DNA of 64,000 nt, taken from assembly GCF_020165195.1 (NCBI RefSeq), contig NZ_JAIUHR010000021.1, positions 1-64,000 of the forward strand, read 5' to 3'. Below the pieces are notes generated by a model. The model did no database searches, was not told the DNA's origin, and saw only the letters and a list, made by a program, of their open reading frames with translations. The DNA comes from Mesorhizobium sp. CA14. GTDB taxonomy: Bacteria > Pseudomonadota > Alphaproteobacteria > Rhizobiales > Rhizobiaceae. Position numbers and translations under genes: made by a program. Positions 38,913 to 48,573 of the stretch are shown here, piece after piece (position 1 is the first letter of the stretch; each line of letters begins with the position of its first letter).

Positions 38913-41774
38913 TCATCCGAGCACGGCCTCGATAATGGCGACAAAGCTATCGAGCGAGCGATCCCCACGAATCTCGATGCGCGGAAGGTCGATGGGATCG
39001 CAATCGAGGTCGGCCGGCCCGTGTCTACCGCCGAAGCCGGCTTGATAGCCGCACTCCCTGGCCAGCCGGCCAAGCCGTCGGTCGGTAACAGAGTAGGGTG
39101 CCGCGAACGTCGCGATTGGCCGACCGGTCCATCGTTCGACGAACATGCGAGAGCGAAGGAGCTCGGCGGCCAGCTCGGAAGTCGACAGACCATCGATCGC
39201 GCGATGCGTCGCCAGATGGCTTCCGAAGAATGCACCTTCGCCGGCGAGGCGTCGCACCGTCCCGGCGTCCATAAGCGGCGTCGGCGGACCACTGACGGCG
39301 TCCCATAGTGCGCTTTCACCCACCAGGTCCGTCACCAGGAACACTTCCGCGGTCAGGTCGTTCGCGCGCAAGATCGGCCATGCCTGGTCGGCAAAGTTCT
39401 GGAAACCATCATCAAATGTGATGAGCACCGGGCGGCCAACGAAAGGCTGACGGTTGGCGATGAACCGTTCCAGTTGCTCGGAATTGATCGCGTGAAAGCC
39501 ATTGGCGCGCAGCCATGCCATCTGGCTGGCGAATGCGGCGGGCATGCACCGAAAACGGGCGAGCGTGGCCGGACCGTCGTCGGCGACGCTGTGATACATG
39601 AGGACAGGGATGCGCTGCCGCCGCTCGCTGCGTGCGACGTCGCGGCGCAAGGCCCGCGCCCCGCCCCAGACGATATTTCGCGCGACTCCTATTCCGACGG
39701 GCGCGCGGATTGGCGCATGTTCGATCATTGGTTCCGTCGCCACGTCGCTTGGCGACAGACGGCGGAAACGGTCTATGCGATAGAGCTCGGTCTCAATCGA
39801 TTGCTCGAGGACGAGGCCTTCCGTCCCTGCGAGCGTCTCCGAGATCGCTTGCGCACCGAAGGTGTTCCAGTCGAAGCCGGTCCTCTGAGGATTGTCACGC
39901 AGCACGAAGGCGTGTGCGGTGATCAAGCTGCCGCCAGGCGCCAACGCCTCAACGACTTTTTTGGCGAAGCGTTGCAACTCGGCGAGATCATCCAGGTAGT
40001 AGAGCACTTCCGAACAGAAGATCAGATTCATTTCATCCGGCAGCGTATCCGCCATGAAATCCAATACGCCGAACTCGATATTAGGCTGATCGCCGCACCG
40101 CGCGCGCGCGCGCTCGATAGCTATGGCGGAGATGTCAGTTGCGGTCAGATGGTTCACTCGCGGCGCCAACTGCCGCGTGAAGTGGCCCTCCGCGCAAGCC
40201 AGCTCAAGCGCCCGTCCGATGGGACCGGCAGGCAGAATTTCGAGCTGACGCTCATATTTTTCCTGCTCATAGGGCGAACCGTAGTTCCAGGGATCCTCGG
40301 TCGCGAAATAGCGATTCCAGAACGACGTGCGATCATCGTCTTGCCCATCCTTGGCCCGTGCGCGCCGCGACGCTGGAGGAGGCTCCCTAACTTCGGCGCT
40401 CGACCGAATCAGCTCCCGCGCCTGCGCGGCCAATTGCGCGAGTTTGCCGAAGTGGCTGTCCCGAACAGGCCGGCGTACAGGCCGCTCAGCGGGCACGAAA
40501 TTGAGCGCCAATTCGAACCAATGACGTCTTGTCACGGTCCCGAGTGCGCCGAACTGGACGCGCGCCGCGATCTGGCCTTCCATCATCAGGAAGGCATAAA
40601 TTTGATCGATTCCTTCCGGGAGTTCGGTCGAGATCGGATTCCGAGCGTCGACGCGAAGTCCGAGTGTCAGCCCCAGTTTGCGCGGCACGGCAAGGTCGTC
40701 GGCGTCGAGAAGCATTTGCTCAAGGTGATACTGGACGCGGCGACCCGCTCCGGGATCGCCGTAGAGCTTGCCGAGTTCGGTGGTCAACTTGGTGATGGCC
40801 CCGCCGAATCTATTCCACCTGGCTGCCATTTGCGCCGGCACCGACAGGCTTCCCTCCATAAGGCCATCGAGGACCACTTCGGCGATCTCACGCGCCCGCT
40901 TGCGTCCTGCCGGGAGCGCGCGAAGGGACCGCGGGTTGACCGAGAGCGAGCCTCGACTGCAATCCGACGCAGCGTTCCACAACGCAAACCACGCGAGTGC
41001 TTCGGCAGCGGTGCCGCCGTTGACCTCGATCGCCCCACTGGCATGAGCCGATGCGGGGTGTTTGATGCGCGGATCAGGAGAAAAGCCGCGGGCGATAACG
41101 ATTTCCGCATCTGCCAGCATCTGCGTCGAATTGCGAGAGAGCGCGTTCAGGCTGATCCGATAATAAGCGAGCGGCTCGTCGACCATCACCCAATTTTTGC
41201 CGAGACGTGCGAGGCGCTGCCATAGATCCCAGACCTCGCAGGTGCGCAGCGACGCATCGAAACCGCCCAACTTAACGATAGTCTCCCGGTCTACGAGCAG
41301 CGCGTGCGTGCGGATGGCACATCGGCGGGCGAATGTTTCGAAGGGCTGGACAGCAACCTCCGGCGAGATGCTCGCCGGGGTGAGCGCGCCGTCGGGCATC
41401 ACGCGCCGGGAACCGCAATAGGCGGCCACCGCATCGGGAGCGGTTTTCAGCGCGGCCAGCATTTTCGCAAGGAAGCTGGCGTCCACCCAATCGTCCGCGT
41501 CCAGAAACATGAGCCATTGGCCGCGCGCTGTCGAAATCCCGCTGTTGCGTGCGCGGGCGGGGCTCTTGGCGGAAGAGGTCAACGTCCGAAACCGGGCATC
41601 GCGCTCTACATATGCGGCGATGATCGCGGGAGTGCGGTCCGTGGAGGCGTCGTCGACGATGGTCGCTTCCCAATCGGCCATTTCCTGTTCGAGCAGGCTA
41701 TCGAGCGCGCGCGGCAGCGTCGCCTCCGCATTGTGCGCAGGTACCACGATTGAAACCAGGGGTTTATGTGCCAC
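38913..41774 (-). CDS. Trifunctional glycosyltransferase / SAM methyltransferase / polysaccharide deacetylase
   Basis: 953 residues joining three enzyme domains. Residues ~1-250 are a GT2 glycosyltransferase (SIVVPAHNAEATLPRALDSL, acidic motif FLDADDW near 90). Residues ~490-700 are a class I SAM methyltransferase of the NodS-like type (RALELACAEGHFTRQLAP, ATDISAIAIERARARC). Residues ~735-953 are a NodB-fold deacetylase (LITFDDGFQ near 785, metal His pair in GSHLATH near 852, FAAPYS). No signal peptide is visible. Each domain retains its key motif, so all three may be active. The order GT-methyltransferase-deacetylase mirrors activities used in chitin-oligosaccharide modification, but no other nod gene is present. 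The product should build or edit an amino-sugar glycan. Confidence 0.92.
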   Translation of the reverse strand: MAHKPLVSIVVPAHNAEATLPRALDSLLEQEMADWEATIVDDASTDRTPAIIAAYVERDARFRTLTSSAKSPARARNSGISTARGQWLMFLDADDWVDASFLAKMLAALKTAPDAVAAYCGSRRVMPDGALTPASISPEVAVQPFETFARRCAIRTHALLVDRETIVKLGGFDASLRTCEVWDLWQRLARLGKNWVMVDEPLAYYRISLNALSRNSTQMLADAEIVIARGFSPDPRIKHPASAHASGAIEVNGGTAAEALAWFALWNAASDCSRGSLSVNPRSLRALPAGRKRAREIAEVVLDGLMEGSLSVPAQMAARWNRFGGAITKLTTELGKLYGDPGAGRRVQYHLEQMLLDADDLAVPRKLGLTLGLRVDARNPISTELPEGIDQIYAFLMMEGQIAARVQFGALGTVTRRHWFELALNFVPAERPVRRPVRDSHFGKLAQLAAQARELIRSSAEVREPPPASRRARAKDGQDDDRTSFWNRYFATEDPWNYGSPYEQEKYERQLEILPAGPIGRALELACAEGHFTRQLAPRVNHLTATDISAIAIERARARCGDQPNIEFGVLDFMADTLPDEMNLIFCSEVLYYLDDLAELQRFAKKVVEALAPGGSLITAHAFVLRDNPQRTGFDWNTFGAQAISETLAGTEGLVLEQSIETELYRIDRFRRLSPSDVATEPMIEHAPIRAPVGIGVARNIVWGGARALRRDVARSERRQRIPVLMYHSVADDGPATLARFRCMPAAFASQMAWLRANGFHAINSEQLERFIANRQPFVGRPVLITFDDGFQNFADQAWPILRANDLTAEVFLVTDLVGESALWDAVSGPPTPLMDAGTVRRLAGEGAFFGSHLATHRAIDGLSTSELAAELLRSRMFVERWTGRPIATFAAPYSVTDRRLGRLARECGYQAGFGGRHGPADLDCDPIDLPRIEIRGDRSLDSFVAIIEAVLG

Positions 41775-42145
41775 GCCGTCTTCCCCGCCTGTTTGGAAGG
41801 GAGAACAAGGGTCCCGAAAAAAAATAGCCGGCGATTACCTGGTTCATCGAGCTTTTGGTTTGTTCGGCAAGAGTCGGCGACTGTCTAAAACGGAATAACG
41901 GCATCGGATGGCAGCACCGCTATGTCAAGCTCGAGGTAGATTGGAGGCAGGCAAAAGAGACTTGAGGACAGGCTTTTGGCAAGCGCTCATGCCGACCGCC
42001 CAGTGCCCGCAATCGATGCGCCGCGGCGAGACAAATTGCGCAGCCGCTTGCTGGCCGGCCGCGATCGGTCCATCCTTGTGAGCACCCTGGCCGTGAGGCG
42101 CGTAGCGAGATCACGCCGTCACGGCCGCAAGTGAGGCCTTGTTCC
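41775..42145. other. Intergenic region before the zinc-ribbon cyclase gene
   Basis: About 370 bp with no supportable gene. A run of eight A residues occurs near 41818 and a somewhat AT-richer stretch follows. It must contain the promoter regions of the two divergent genes, but I see no convincing consensus pair. Confidence 0.5.
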
Positions 42146-45100
42146 ATGAACTGCCTGGGCTGCGGTTTCGAGGTTGAGCGCGGTTTCGCCTTCTGTCCGA
42201 AGTGTGGCAAGCGCCAGCCCGTGCCATGCGCCAGTTGTGGCTACCTTTGCGCACCTGATTTCGAGTTCTGTCCAAAATGTGGGGCCAGCGTTCGTGCGTC
42301 CGCAAAGGCCGTCGAGCGTCCCGCAACGACAGCAAGCCGGACCATTGTGCCGCCTTCTCGAACTCCGTCGCTGCTTGCGAACATTGAAAGCGAAGATGGT
42401 CTGCATCCCCCCTCTGACGCCGATCGCCGAACGGTGACGGTTCTGTTCGCGGACCTTTGCGGCTTCACGACGCTCAGCGAGCAGCTCGACCCAGAGGTCA
42501 TGCAAGTGCTGCAGAACGACTTGTTCAAGGAATTGACGGCGGCCGTGCGAAACTTTGGTGGTTTCGTCGACAAATTCATTGGCGACGCGCTGCTCGCCTT
42601 GTTCGGGGCGCCGGTCGCGCATGAGGACGATCCGGAGCGTGCGCTTCGCGCCGCTCTCGACATGATCGCCCGGACGGCGCGGCTCAGCGAAAGCACCTCC
42701 CACTCCGGCTCGCCTCTGCTGCTCCACGTCGGCATAAATACCGGGCCGGTCGTTACTGGAGGATTGGGCATCGGCACCGCCAAATCCTATTCGGTAACTG
42801 GCGACACGGTGAATACGGCGCAACGCCTGCAATCGCTGGCCGCACCGGGTGAGGTGCTGGTCGGCGAGCTCACCCACCGGCTGACCCGGCATGCGTTCTC
42901 ATATGAGTCGCTGGGCGATGTCGTGCTGCGCGGCAAGGCTGGCAGCGTGCTCGTCCATCGACTGGATGCACCGCTTGCGGCTCCGCGTGCAGCGCGTGGG
43001 CTCGAGGCGCTCGGCCTGAGCGCGCCGATAATAGGTCGCGGTGCGGAGCTCAATAGAATGCTGGCGAGCCTTGACCAGGCGTGCGGCGGCTCGGCTCAGC
43101 TTGTCCGCCTCGTGGGAGAAGCGGGTATCGGTAAATCGCGGTTGGTGAAGGAGTTCGTCGCCCGCGTCGGCGACGAGGATCGTTTTCGCAACGTGGCCGT
43201 GCGGCAGGCCACGTGCTCACCGCTGGGGGAACAATCATTTGGCGCCTTGGGCGCCGTGGTGCGCAGCGCTGCCGGGATGATGCAAAATGACAATGGGGAG
43301 GAAATGCGGGGCAAGCTTGCAGGCTTGCTCGCCGATCTTGGCCTGCAGGGCGAGGAGGCGAAGCGGCTGATGCCTTTGCTCTACCATGTCCTTGGCCTTG
43401 GGGACCCCGATGCCACGTTGCAGCACGTCGAGCCCGAGCAGTTGCGTCGGCAAATTCTCTACGCAGTCCGCACAATCATCGAACAGCGGCTTGCTTTATC
43501 GCCGCTGTTGATTGTCGTCGAAGACCTGCACTGGGCCGACGCCGCGTCGCTCGAGGCACTGCGTTTCGTGATGGACAGGTTGGAACGCACGCGGTTGATG
43601 TTGCTGGTCACGCATCGTCCGGCGCCGGACCACGACCAGCTCGACTCAACTCGGGTCAGCCACACAGCGCTCAGGCTTTCGCCGCTCAGCAGCGATGACG
43701 GACGCCGCCTGCTGGCGGCGCTTTTCGGCGAGAGCTGGGTAAGCTCCACAGGCAGCCTTGTCGCCCAGATCCTCGAGCGTGCGGGCGGCAACCCGCTTTT
43801 TGTCGAGGAGATCGTGCGCGGCCTCATCGATCGCGGTGTCTTGGTGCGCGAGGGCCAGCGATGGCGGACTGCGGCAGGCGAAATCGCAACCGGCATTCCT
43901 GCCACTATCCAGGCAATGTTGCTTGCCCGCGTCGACCGGTTACCCCCGGAGGTGCGGCGGTTAGCCCAGGAAGCGGCGGTAATCGGGCCGCGCTTCGATG
44001 CCACGCTCCTGAAAGCCGTGGCGGTCGACCCCGGCCGGCTGGAGGCCGGCTGCGAACTGCTTTGCGATGCGGAAATCATCGAGGAAGTTGCCGGATCGGG
44101 CTCGGTGTCGTCGCAAAGCTACCGCTTTACGCAAACATTGCTGCAGGACGTGATCTACCAGAACCTTCTCCTGCAACGCCGGACCGACATCCACGGGCGG
44201 GTCGGTGCTGCCCTGGAGAAACTGTGCGGCGACAAGCCGGAACGGCTCGAGGATTTGACCGCCCTCGGTCATCATTTCGCACAGAGCGCCGAGCGGGAGA
44301 GGGGCGCGCACTACTTGCAGGCGGCGGGCGATCGCGCTCGCATGATATACGCCAACGACGACGCCCTTCGTTTCTACGAGCGAGCACTGATTGCGTTGGG
44401 CGAGACAGGGCAAACACCGCTCAAACTGGCAATCGCAGAGCGCATTGCCGATTTGAGCGGCCCGTTAGGCCGCCGCGACCTCGCGCACCAGCACTACGAG
44501 ACGGTGCTGCAGGCATATCGCACGTCGGCCGATCGAGTCGCTTCGGCGCGGGTTTTACGCAAGATCGGTCGGCTGCTCTGGGACGTCGGCAAGCGGGACA
44601 ACGCGGAATCGTGCTACGCCGAAGCGGCAGCGCTGCTCGATGGAGCGGATGCCCCGGTCGAGCAGGCGCATCTCTGGCAAGAACGTGGCCGACAGGCGTT
44701 CCGCAGCGGAGACAACGCTCTCGCGGCAAAATGGGCGGACGCGGCGCTCGATTGCGTACGCACGCTGACAACCGAGCATGTGTCGGAGATAGGGCGTGAT
44801 GCCACTCTGGTGACTGCCGAGGCGCTCAATACCAAGGCTGTTGCGTTGGCGCGCCTTGGACGAGACCGCGAAGCCGTTGGCCAAGTCGAGCGTAGCATCG
44901 AACTGGCCGAAGCTGCCGGTCTACTGGCCACGGCTTGCCGCGGCTACACCAATCTCGGCGTGCTTTACACGACCATCGACCCGACAAAGGCGATGGAGGT
45001 CTGTCGGCGCGGTCTTGATGTGGCGCGCCGTATTGGTGATTTGGGATACCAAGCGCGCCTGCTCGCCAATCTGGCGGTCGCCTGCTGTACCTTCACGGAT

Positions 45101-45445
45101 CGCTGTCCGACGGAGGGCGTGCCCGCTGCCGAGAAGGCCATCGAGATCGACCGGGCACTCGACCAGCGCGAGCACCTGCCGGTGCCGTTGATCGTGCTTG
45201 GGCAGATCCACCAGTGCAACGGCCGTCCGGAACTGGCGATTGGCTTGTTCCATGAGGCGCTGGACGTAGCTCGTGAAACGGGCGAGCCGCAACTGCTGTT
45301 TCCGTGCTATGATGGCCTCGCGACGCTCAATCTCGACCTCGACAATCTGGCCGAGGCTGAACGCTACTTTTCCCTGGCGCAGGGAATTTGCGCCCAGCAC
45401 GGGCTCGACCCGGAAGGGCTTGTGGTGCTGCCTTTTCTCGACTAG
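42146..45445 (+). CDS. Zinc-ribbon / class III cyclase / AAA / TPR signalling protein
   Basis: 1099 residues from ATG 42146 (GTG 42131 is an alternative). Residues 1-50 hold a double zinc ribbon (CLGC, CPKC, CASC, CPKC). The cyclase domain follows (LFADLCGFT ~102, KFIGDALLALF, VTGDTVNTAQRL); the second adenine-selecting Asp is Ser (SYSVTGD), as is usual for this architecture. Next is a P-loop ATPase (GEAGIGKSRL near 325; VVEDLHWAD near 457) of the AAA_16/STAND type, then TPR repeats from about 700 to the end. STAND-type proteins oligomerise on a trigger, so cyclase activity may be switched by ligand binding to the TPR region. The redoxin gene starts 19 bp downstream. Confidence 0.93.
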   Translation: MNCLGCGFEVERGFAFCPKCGKRQPVPCASCGYLCAPDFEFCPKCGASVRASAKAVERPATTASRTIVPPSRTPSLLANIESEDGLHPPSDADRRTVTVLFADLCGFTTLSEQLDPEVMQVLQNDLFKELTAAVRNFGGFVDKFIGDALLALFGAPVAHEDDPERALRAALDMIARTARLSESTSHSGSPLLLHVGINTGPVVTGGLGIGTAKSYSVTGDTVNTAQRLQSLAAPGEVLVGELTHRLTRHAFSYESLGDVVLRGKAGSVLVHRLDAPLAAPRAARGLEALGLSAPIIGRGAELNRMLASLDQACGGSAQLVRLVGEAGIGKSRLVKEFVARVGDEDRFRNVAVRQATCSPLGEQSFGALGAVVRSAAGMMQNDNGEEMRGKLAGLLADLGLQGEEAKRLMPLLYHVLGLGDPDATLQHVEPEQLRRQILYAVRTIIEQRLALSPLLIVVEDLHWADAASLEALRFVMDRLERTRLMLLVTHRPAPDHDQLDSTRVSHTALRLSPLSSDDGRRLLAALFGESWVSSTGSLVAQILERAGGNPLFVEEIVRGLIDRGVLVREGQRWRTAAGEIATGIPATIQAMLLARVDRLPPEVRRLAQEAAVIGPRFDATLLKAVAVDPGRLEAGCELLCDAEIIEEVAGSGSVSSQSYRFTQTLLQDVIYQNLLLQRRTDIHGRVGAALEKLCGDKPERLEDLTALGHHFAQSAERERGAHYLQAAGDRARMIYANDDALRFYERALIALGETGQTPLKLAIAERIADLSGPLGRRDLAHQHYETVLQAYRTSADRVASARVLRKIGRLLWDVGKRDNAESCYAEAAALLDGADAPVEQAHLWQERGRQAFRSGDNALAAKWADAALDCVRTLTTEHVSEIGRDATLVTAEALNTKAVALARLGRDREAVGQVERSIELAEAAGLLATACRGYTNLGVLYTTIDPTKAMEVCRRGLDVARRIGDLGYQARLLANLAVACCTFTDRCPTEGVPAAEKAIEIDRALDQREHLPVPLIVLGQIHQCNGRPELAIGLFHEALDVARETGEPQLLFPCYDGLATLNLDLDNLAEAERYFSLAQGICAQHGLDPEGLVVLPFLD

Positions 45446-45464
45446 CCGGGACGGAGGTTGGAAA

Positions 45465-46145
45465 ATGGCCGCGCAGAGTGACTTGGTACCACTTCAACCG
45501 GGCGACCGTGCGCCGAACGTGGTACTCGACGCCATAACCCAGGAAGGCAAGATCGCGCTCGACGATTTTCGCGGACAAAAACCGGTGCTGGTCGGCCTTT
45601 TCCGAGGTCTGCATTGCGCGTTCTGCCGGCGCCATATCGCCGCTCAGGCGCGGCTTGATCCGGAGCTGCGCGAAAAGGGTGTCGGGAGCCTGACGGTGGT
45701 CAACACGCCGATCGAGCGGGCGCGACTCTATTTCCGCTACCACCCGATGCCGAATCTGCTTGCGGCTTCCGACCCTGAACGCGCTTCGCATCGTGCCTTT
45801 GGACTGCCCAATCTCGAATTCACCCAAGACGAGACCAACTGGCCGTACAAGGTCTCGATGGCAGCGGCAAAGAATATGCGGGTCGACATACCAGGCGAGT
45901 TGCCCGGTCCCATGGATCCTTTTGCGGCCAGCGAATTCCTCGACAATAAGGACCACTACGAAGTGACCGAAGCCGACGAGCAGATGATGGCGACGGGACA
46001 CGGACAACTGATCGGTCAGTTCCTACTGGACCGGCAGGGGATCGTCCGCTGGAGTTTCACGGAAGTTCCAGAGGGCGGGCGATACATGTTTGCGGCGCCA
46101 ACCCCGCGGGAACTGATGTCGGCCGTGTCCCAAGTCGCCCAATAG
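45465..46145 (+). CDS. Redoxin / AhpC-TSA-like thioredoxin-fold protein
   Basis: 226 residues from ATG 45465, supported by ACGGAGG a few bases upstream. A thioredoxin-like fold is evident: PGDRAPNVVLDAITQEGK, VLVGLFRGLHCAFCRRHIAA with a CxxC active site (CAFC), and a VNTPIERARLYFRYH segment. It lacks the threonine-containing TxxC of 2-Cys peroxiredoxins and is more like a thiol-disulfide reductase of the AhpC/TSA superfamily. No leader, so cytoplasmic. It directly follows the large cyclase gene with a 19-bp gap, suggesting co-expression and possibly redox control of that cyclase. Confidence 0.88.
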   Translation: MAAQSDLVPLQPGDRAPNVVLDAITQEGKIALDDFRGQKPVLVGLFRGLHCAFCRRHIAAQARLDPELREKGVGSLTVVNTPIERARLYFRYHPMPNLLAASDPERASHRAFGLPNLEFTQDETNWPYKVSMAAAKNMRVDIPGELPGPMDPFAASEFLDNKDHYEVTEADEQMMATGHGQLIGQFLLDRQGIVRWSFTEVPEGGRYMFAAPTPRELMSAVSQVAQ

Positions 46146-46639
46146 ACTTACGAACGAGGTAAACACGACACCGAACAAAAAGCGGCAATGCTTTCTGTCG
46201 TCTTTTGGACGTAGCCGAAGCTGTACTTTATGCGGTTGCGAGGCCACGCGGAACAACGCGGAAAGGCTTCTGATATCTGCCGCGAAAAAGTTAATTAAAT
46301 CAACGTTTCTTGCACATCCTCCGGGCCCACCAAAATACCCATATATCATATCCAATGTCGCTACCATATCTCAAGCCGACCGCGCGGGGAACAAGGATGC
46401 CGATTGGCCCAGATGGGCGGGGAGCGGTAACCGGCTGGCTGAAACGATAGGATTGCGCAGGTACCCGCCCGAAAGCGTCCCTTGTTGACATGTGCCCTCC
46501 AGAGGGTGGGGAGCGACTTATGGCAAAGGACCGGGTGCTGGCGTTCAAGAGGGTCGACCGCGCCGGAAGGCCACCATCACTAACCCTTACGACCGCAGGT
46601 CATACTGCACGCCGTTGGCCAATCAAGAAGAGAAATATT
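46146..46639. other. Intergenic region with an AT-rich patch
   Basis: About 490 bp without a supportable gene. Positions ~46280-46380 are notably AT-rich against the surrounding sequence (AAAAAGTTAATTAAATC, ATATATCATA). A short open frame at 46490 leads into the MFS remnant start but has no family content before 46640. AT-richness suggests a promoter or an inserted segment. Confidence 0.45.
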
Positions 46640-47534
46640 ATGCTGAGCGTCCTTGCCGACCGTACTTATCGGCATCTGTTCATGGCGCAGGTTATCGCGC
46701 TCATCGGCACCGGTCTCGCGACAGTGGCGCTTGGCCTTCTGGCGTTCGATCTCGCCGGCAAGGGTGCAGCGCCGTGCTTGGCACCGCGCTCGCCATCAAG
46801 ATGATCGCCTAGTCGGCGTCTCGCCGGTAGCGGCCGCTTTCGCCGAGCGGCTGCCGAGGCGGACCATGCTGGTGGCGCTCGATCTTGTGCGCGCCGGCGT
46901 CGCGGTGTTCCTGCCCTTCGTCACCGAGATCTGGCAGGTCTACGTCCTGATCTTCATACTGCAGTCGGCCTCAGCCGGCTTCACGCCGACCTTCCAGGCC
47001 ACAATCCCCGACGTTCTGCCGGACGAGAAGGATTACACGAACGCGCTTTCCCTCTCACGCCTGGCATATGATCTCGAAAGCGTTGCCAGTCCGATGCTGG
47101 CTGCGGCCCTGCTTTCGGTGATCAGCTTCCATAGCCTTTTCGCGGGCACGGTCATCGGCTTCCTGGCTTCCGCCGCGCTGGTGGTTTCGGTCGTGCTGCC
47201 GAGCCCGAAACCGTCGCAGCCGCGCGGCATCTACGATCGCACGACACGTGGTTTGCGCATCTATCTTGCGACGCCGCGCCTGCGAGGTTTGCTTGCCCTC
47301 AACCTCGCGGTGGGCGCGGCCGGCGCCATGGTGATCGTCAATACCGTCGTGCTGGTGCAGGGTCAGTTTGGTCTCTCGCAGCGCCAGACTGCGCTCGCGC
47401 TTGCTGCCTTTGGCGGCGGGTCCATGATCGCCGCAATTAGCCTCCCGCGACTGCTCGACAAAATTCCGGACCGCACGGCGATGCTGACAGGCGCGGCTAT
47501 TCTGGGGCAGCTTTCGCCTCAAGCGATCCGATAG
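46640..47534 (+). pseudogene. Decayed MFS transporter with two frameshifts and lost C-terminus
   Basis: The start (MLSVLADRTYRHLFMAQVIA) and following segments are a 12-helix MFS transporter of the drug/sugar-efflux type, but the coding sequence is broken. One base appears lost near 46768 (GGTGCAGCGCC where GCAGGCGCC would keep the frame) and one near 46809 (GCCTAGTCGG in place of GCCTATGTCGG, creating an in-frame stop). The remaining frame runs through LVALDLVRAGVAVFLPF and ATIPDVLPDEKDYTNALSL and ends abruptly in GQLSPQAIR near residue 300, against ~400 for intact relatives. The C-terminal helices are missing. Confidence 0.85.
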
Positions 47535-47610
47535 TGGGGCGCATGGCGCCAGCGAGAGAAACATCGGCATCGTCCTACATCGGGCGGCGGGCTATGACCT
47601 GCTGGCGCGC

Positions 47611-48177
47611 GTGCTGACATTCGGCCGCGAGGGCCCGTTTCGCGACCGTATGCCGAGGCTTGCCGATCTTCAGCCCGGCGAGGCGATGCTCGACGTAGCC
47701 TGCGGCACGGGCACGCTGGCCATCGCAGCAAAGCGGCTGGTCGGTCCGGCCGGCAGCGTCGCTGGCGTGGACGCGTCTGCCAAAATGATCGACCGGGCGC
47801 GCTCCAAAGCCGTTCGCGCCGGCCTGGAAATCGACTTCGTCAATGCGACCGCCCAGGAAATTCCCTTCCCGAACGAACATTTCGACTTCGTCGTCGGCAC
47901 GCTGATGTTGCATCACCTGTCGAAGCCCGCTCGCTCGATCTTCTTCCGAGAGGCACGGCGTGTGTTAAAGCCTGGTGCTCGGCTGCTGCTAATCGATTTC
48001 GGCAGGCCGGCGCGCCAATCCCGGCTGCCACGGCTGCACCGGCACGGACACGTCGACATGGATGCGGTAGGGGTGCTTCTGACCGAAGCCGGATTCAAGA
48101 TCGCCGAGAGCGGCGCCATCGGAACCATGAACCTGAATTTTGTACGCGCCACGGCCAGTGAAAGCCGGCCAGCCTGA
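47611..48177 (+). CDS. SAM-dependent methyltransferase, truncated at the 5' end
   Basis: 188 residues from the first in-frame start (GTG 47611). The UbiE-like SAM motif is intact: MLDVACGTGTLAIAAKRLVG, followed by VDASAKMIDRAR and FVVGTLMLHHLSKP. In the same frame, upstream of any start codon, the sequence still encodes a family-like N-terminus (HRAAGYDLLARVLTFG), and the frame is open back to 47488 with no ATG. The native start was therefore probably lost together with the MFS 3' end in one deletion around 47510-47550. The product, if translated, would lack about 20-30 residues. No substrate can be assigned. Confidence 0.6.
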   Translation: MLTFGREGPFRDRMPRLADLQPGEAMLDVACGTGTLAIAAKRLVGPAGSVAGVDASAKMIDRARSKAVRAGLEIDFVNATAQEIPFPNEHFDFVVGTLMLHHLSKPARSIFFREARRVLKPGARLLLIDFGRPARQSRLPRLHRHGHVDMDAVGVLLTEAGFKIAESGAIGTMNLNFVRATASESRPA

Positions 48178-48573
48178 GGAGAGCGGACGGTGGCACGGCT
48201 GGGCCGCATCGGCGGATTGCCCACCGCCGTTTTTCAGCGCATTTCTACCAGGGCCGATGCGATCGTCCCCCTGCGGCGCGTGAACTCGAAGGGTTGCAGC
48301 ATCTCAAACTTGGCACAGCGATGCCATGACGTTCGACTTGCGATACTTAGGGTTCAAGGCCCATTTTTCCCTGTTCTAACAACCAGTCTAAGAACTTCTT
48401 CCAAGGTGGTTGTCACATAGATGCCGTTAGTCGTCCCTGCAGGCACCTGCTGACGATCTGGTGTCCGGCAGACGTTCACAGACAGTTAGTAGGTCTCGAT
48501 TACCTTGCACCGGACTTTAGTTCGTTCTCGACCAGCTTTATTTATTCAGCAGGTCGAACCGGAGGAACTCTGT
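48178..48573. other. Intergenic region before the GGDEF-EAL gene
   Basis: About 396 bp. A 7-bp inverted repeat ACAACCA (48379-48385) / TGGTTGT (48407-48413) with a 21-nt loop is present. Open frames here have no family character. It should hold the promoter for the following gene. Confidence 0.45.

Noticed and set aside
39474..41225. Plus-strand open frame of 583 residues
   Set aside because: Antisense shadow of the trifunctional protein, whose GT, methyltransferase and deacetylase motifs are clear on the minus strand.
38913..41774. Symbiotic nod gene cluster
   Set aside because: Only domain-level resemblance in one fusion protein; no nodA, nodC, nodIJ or nod box is visible.
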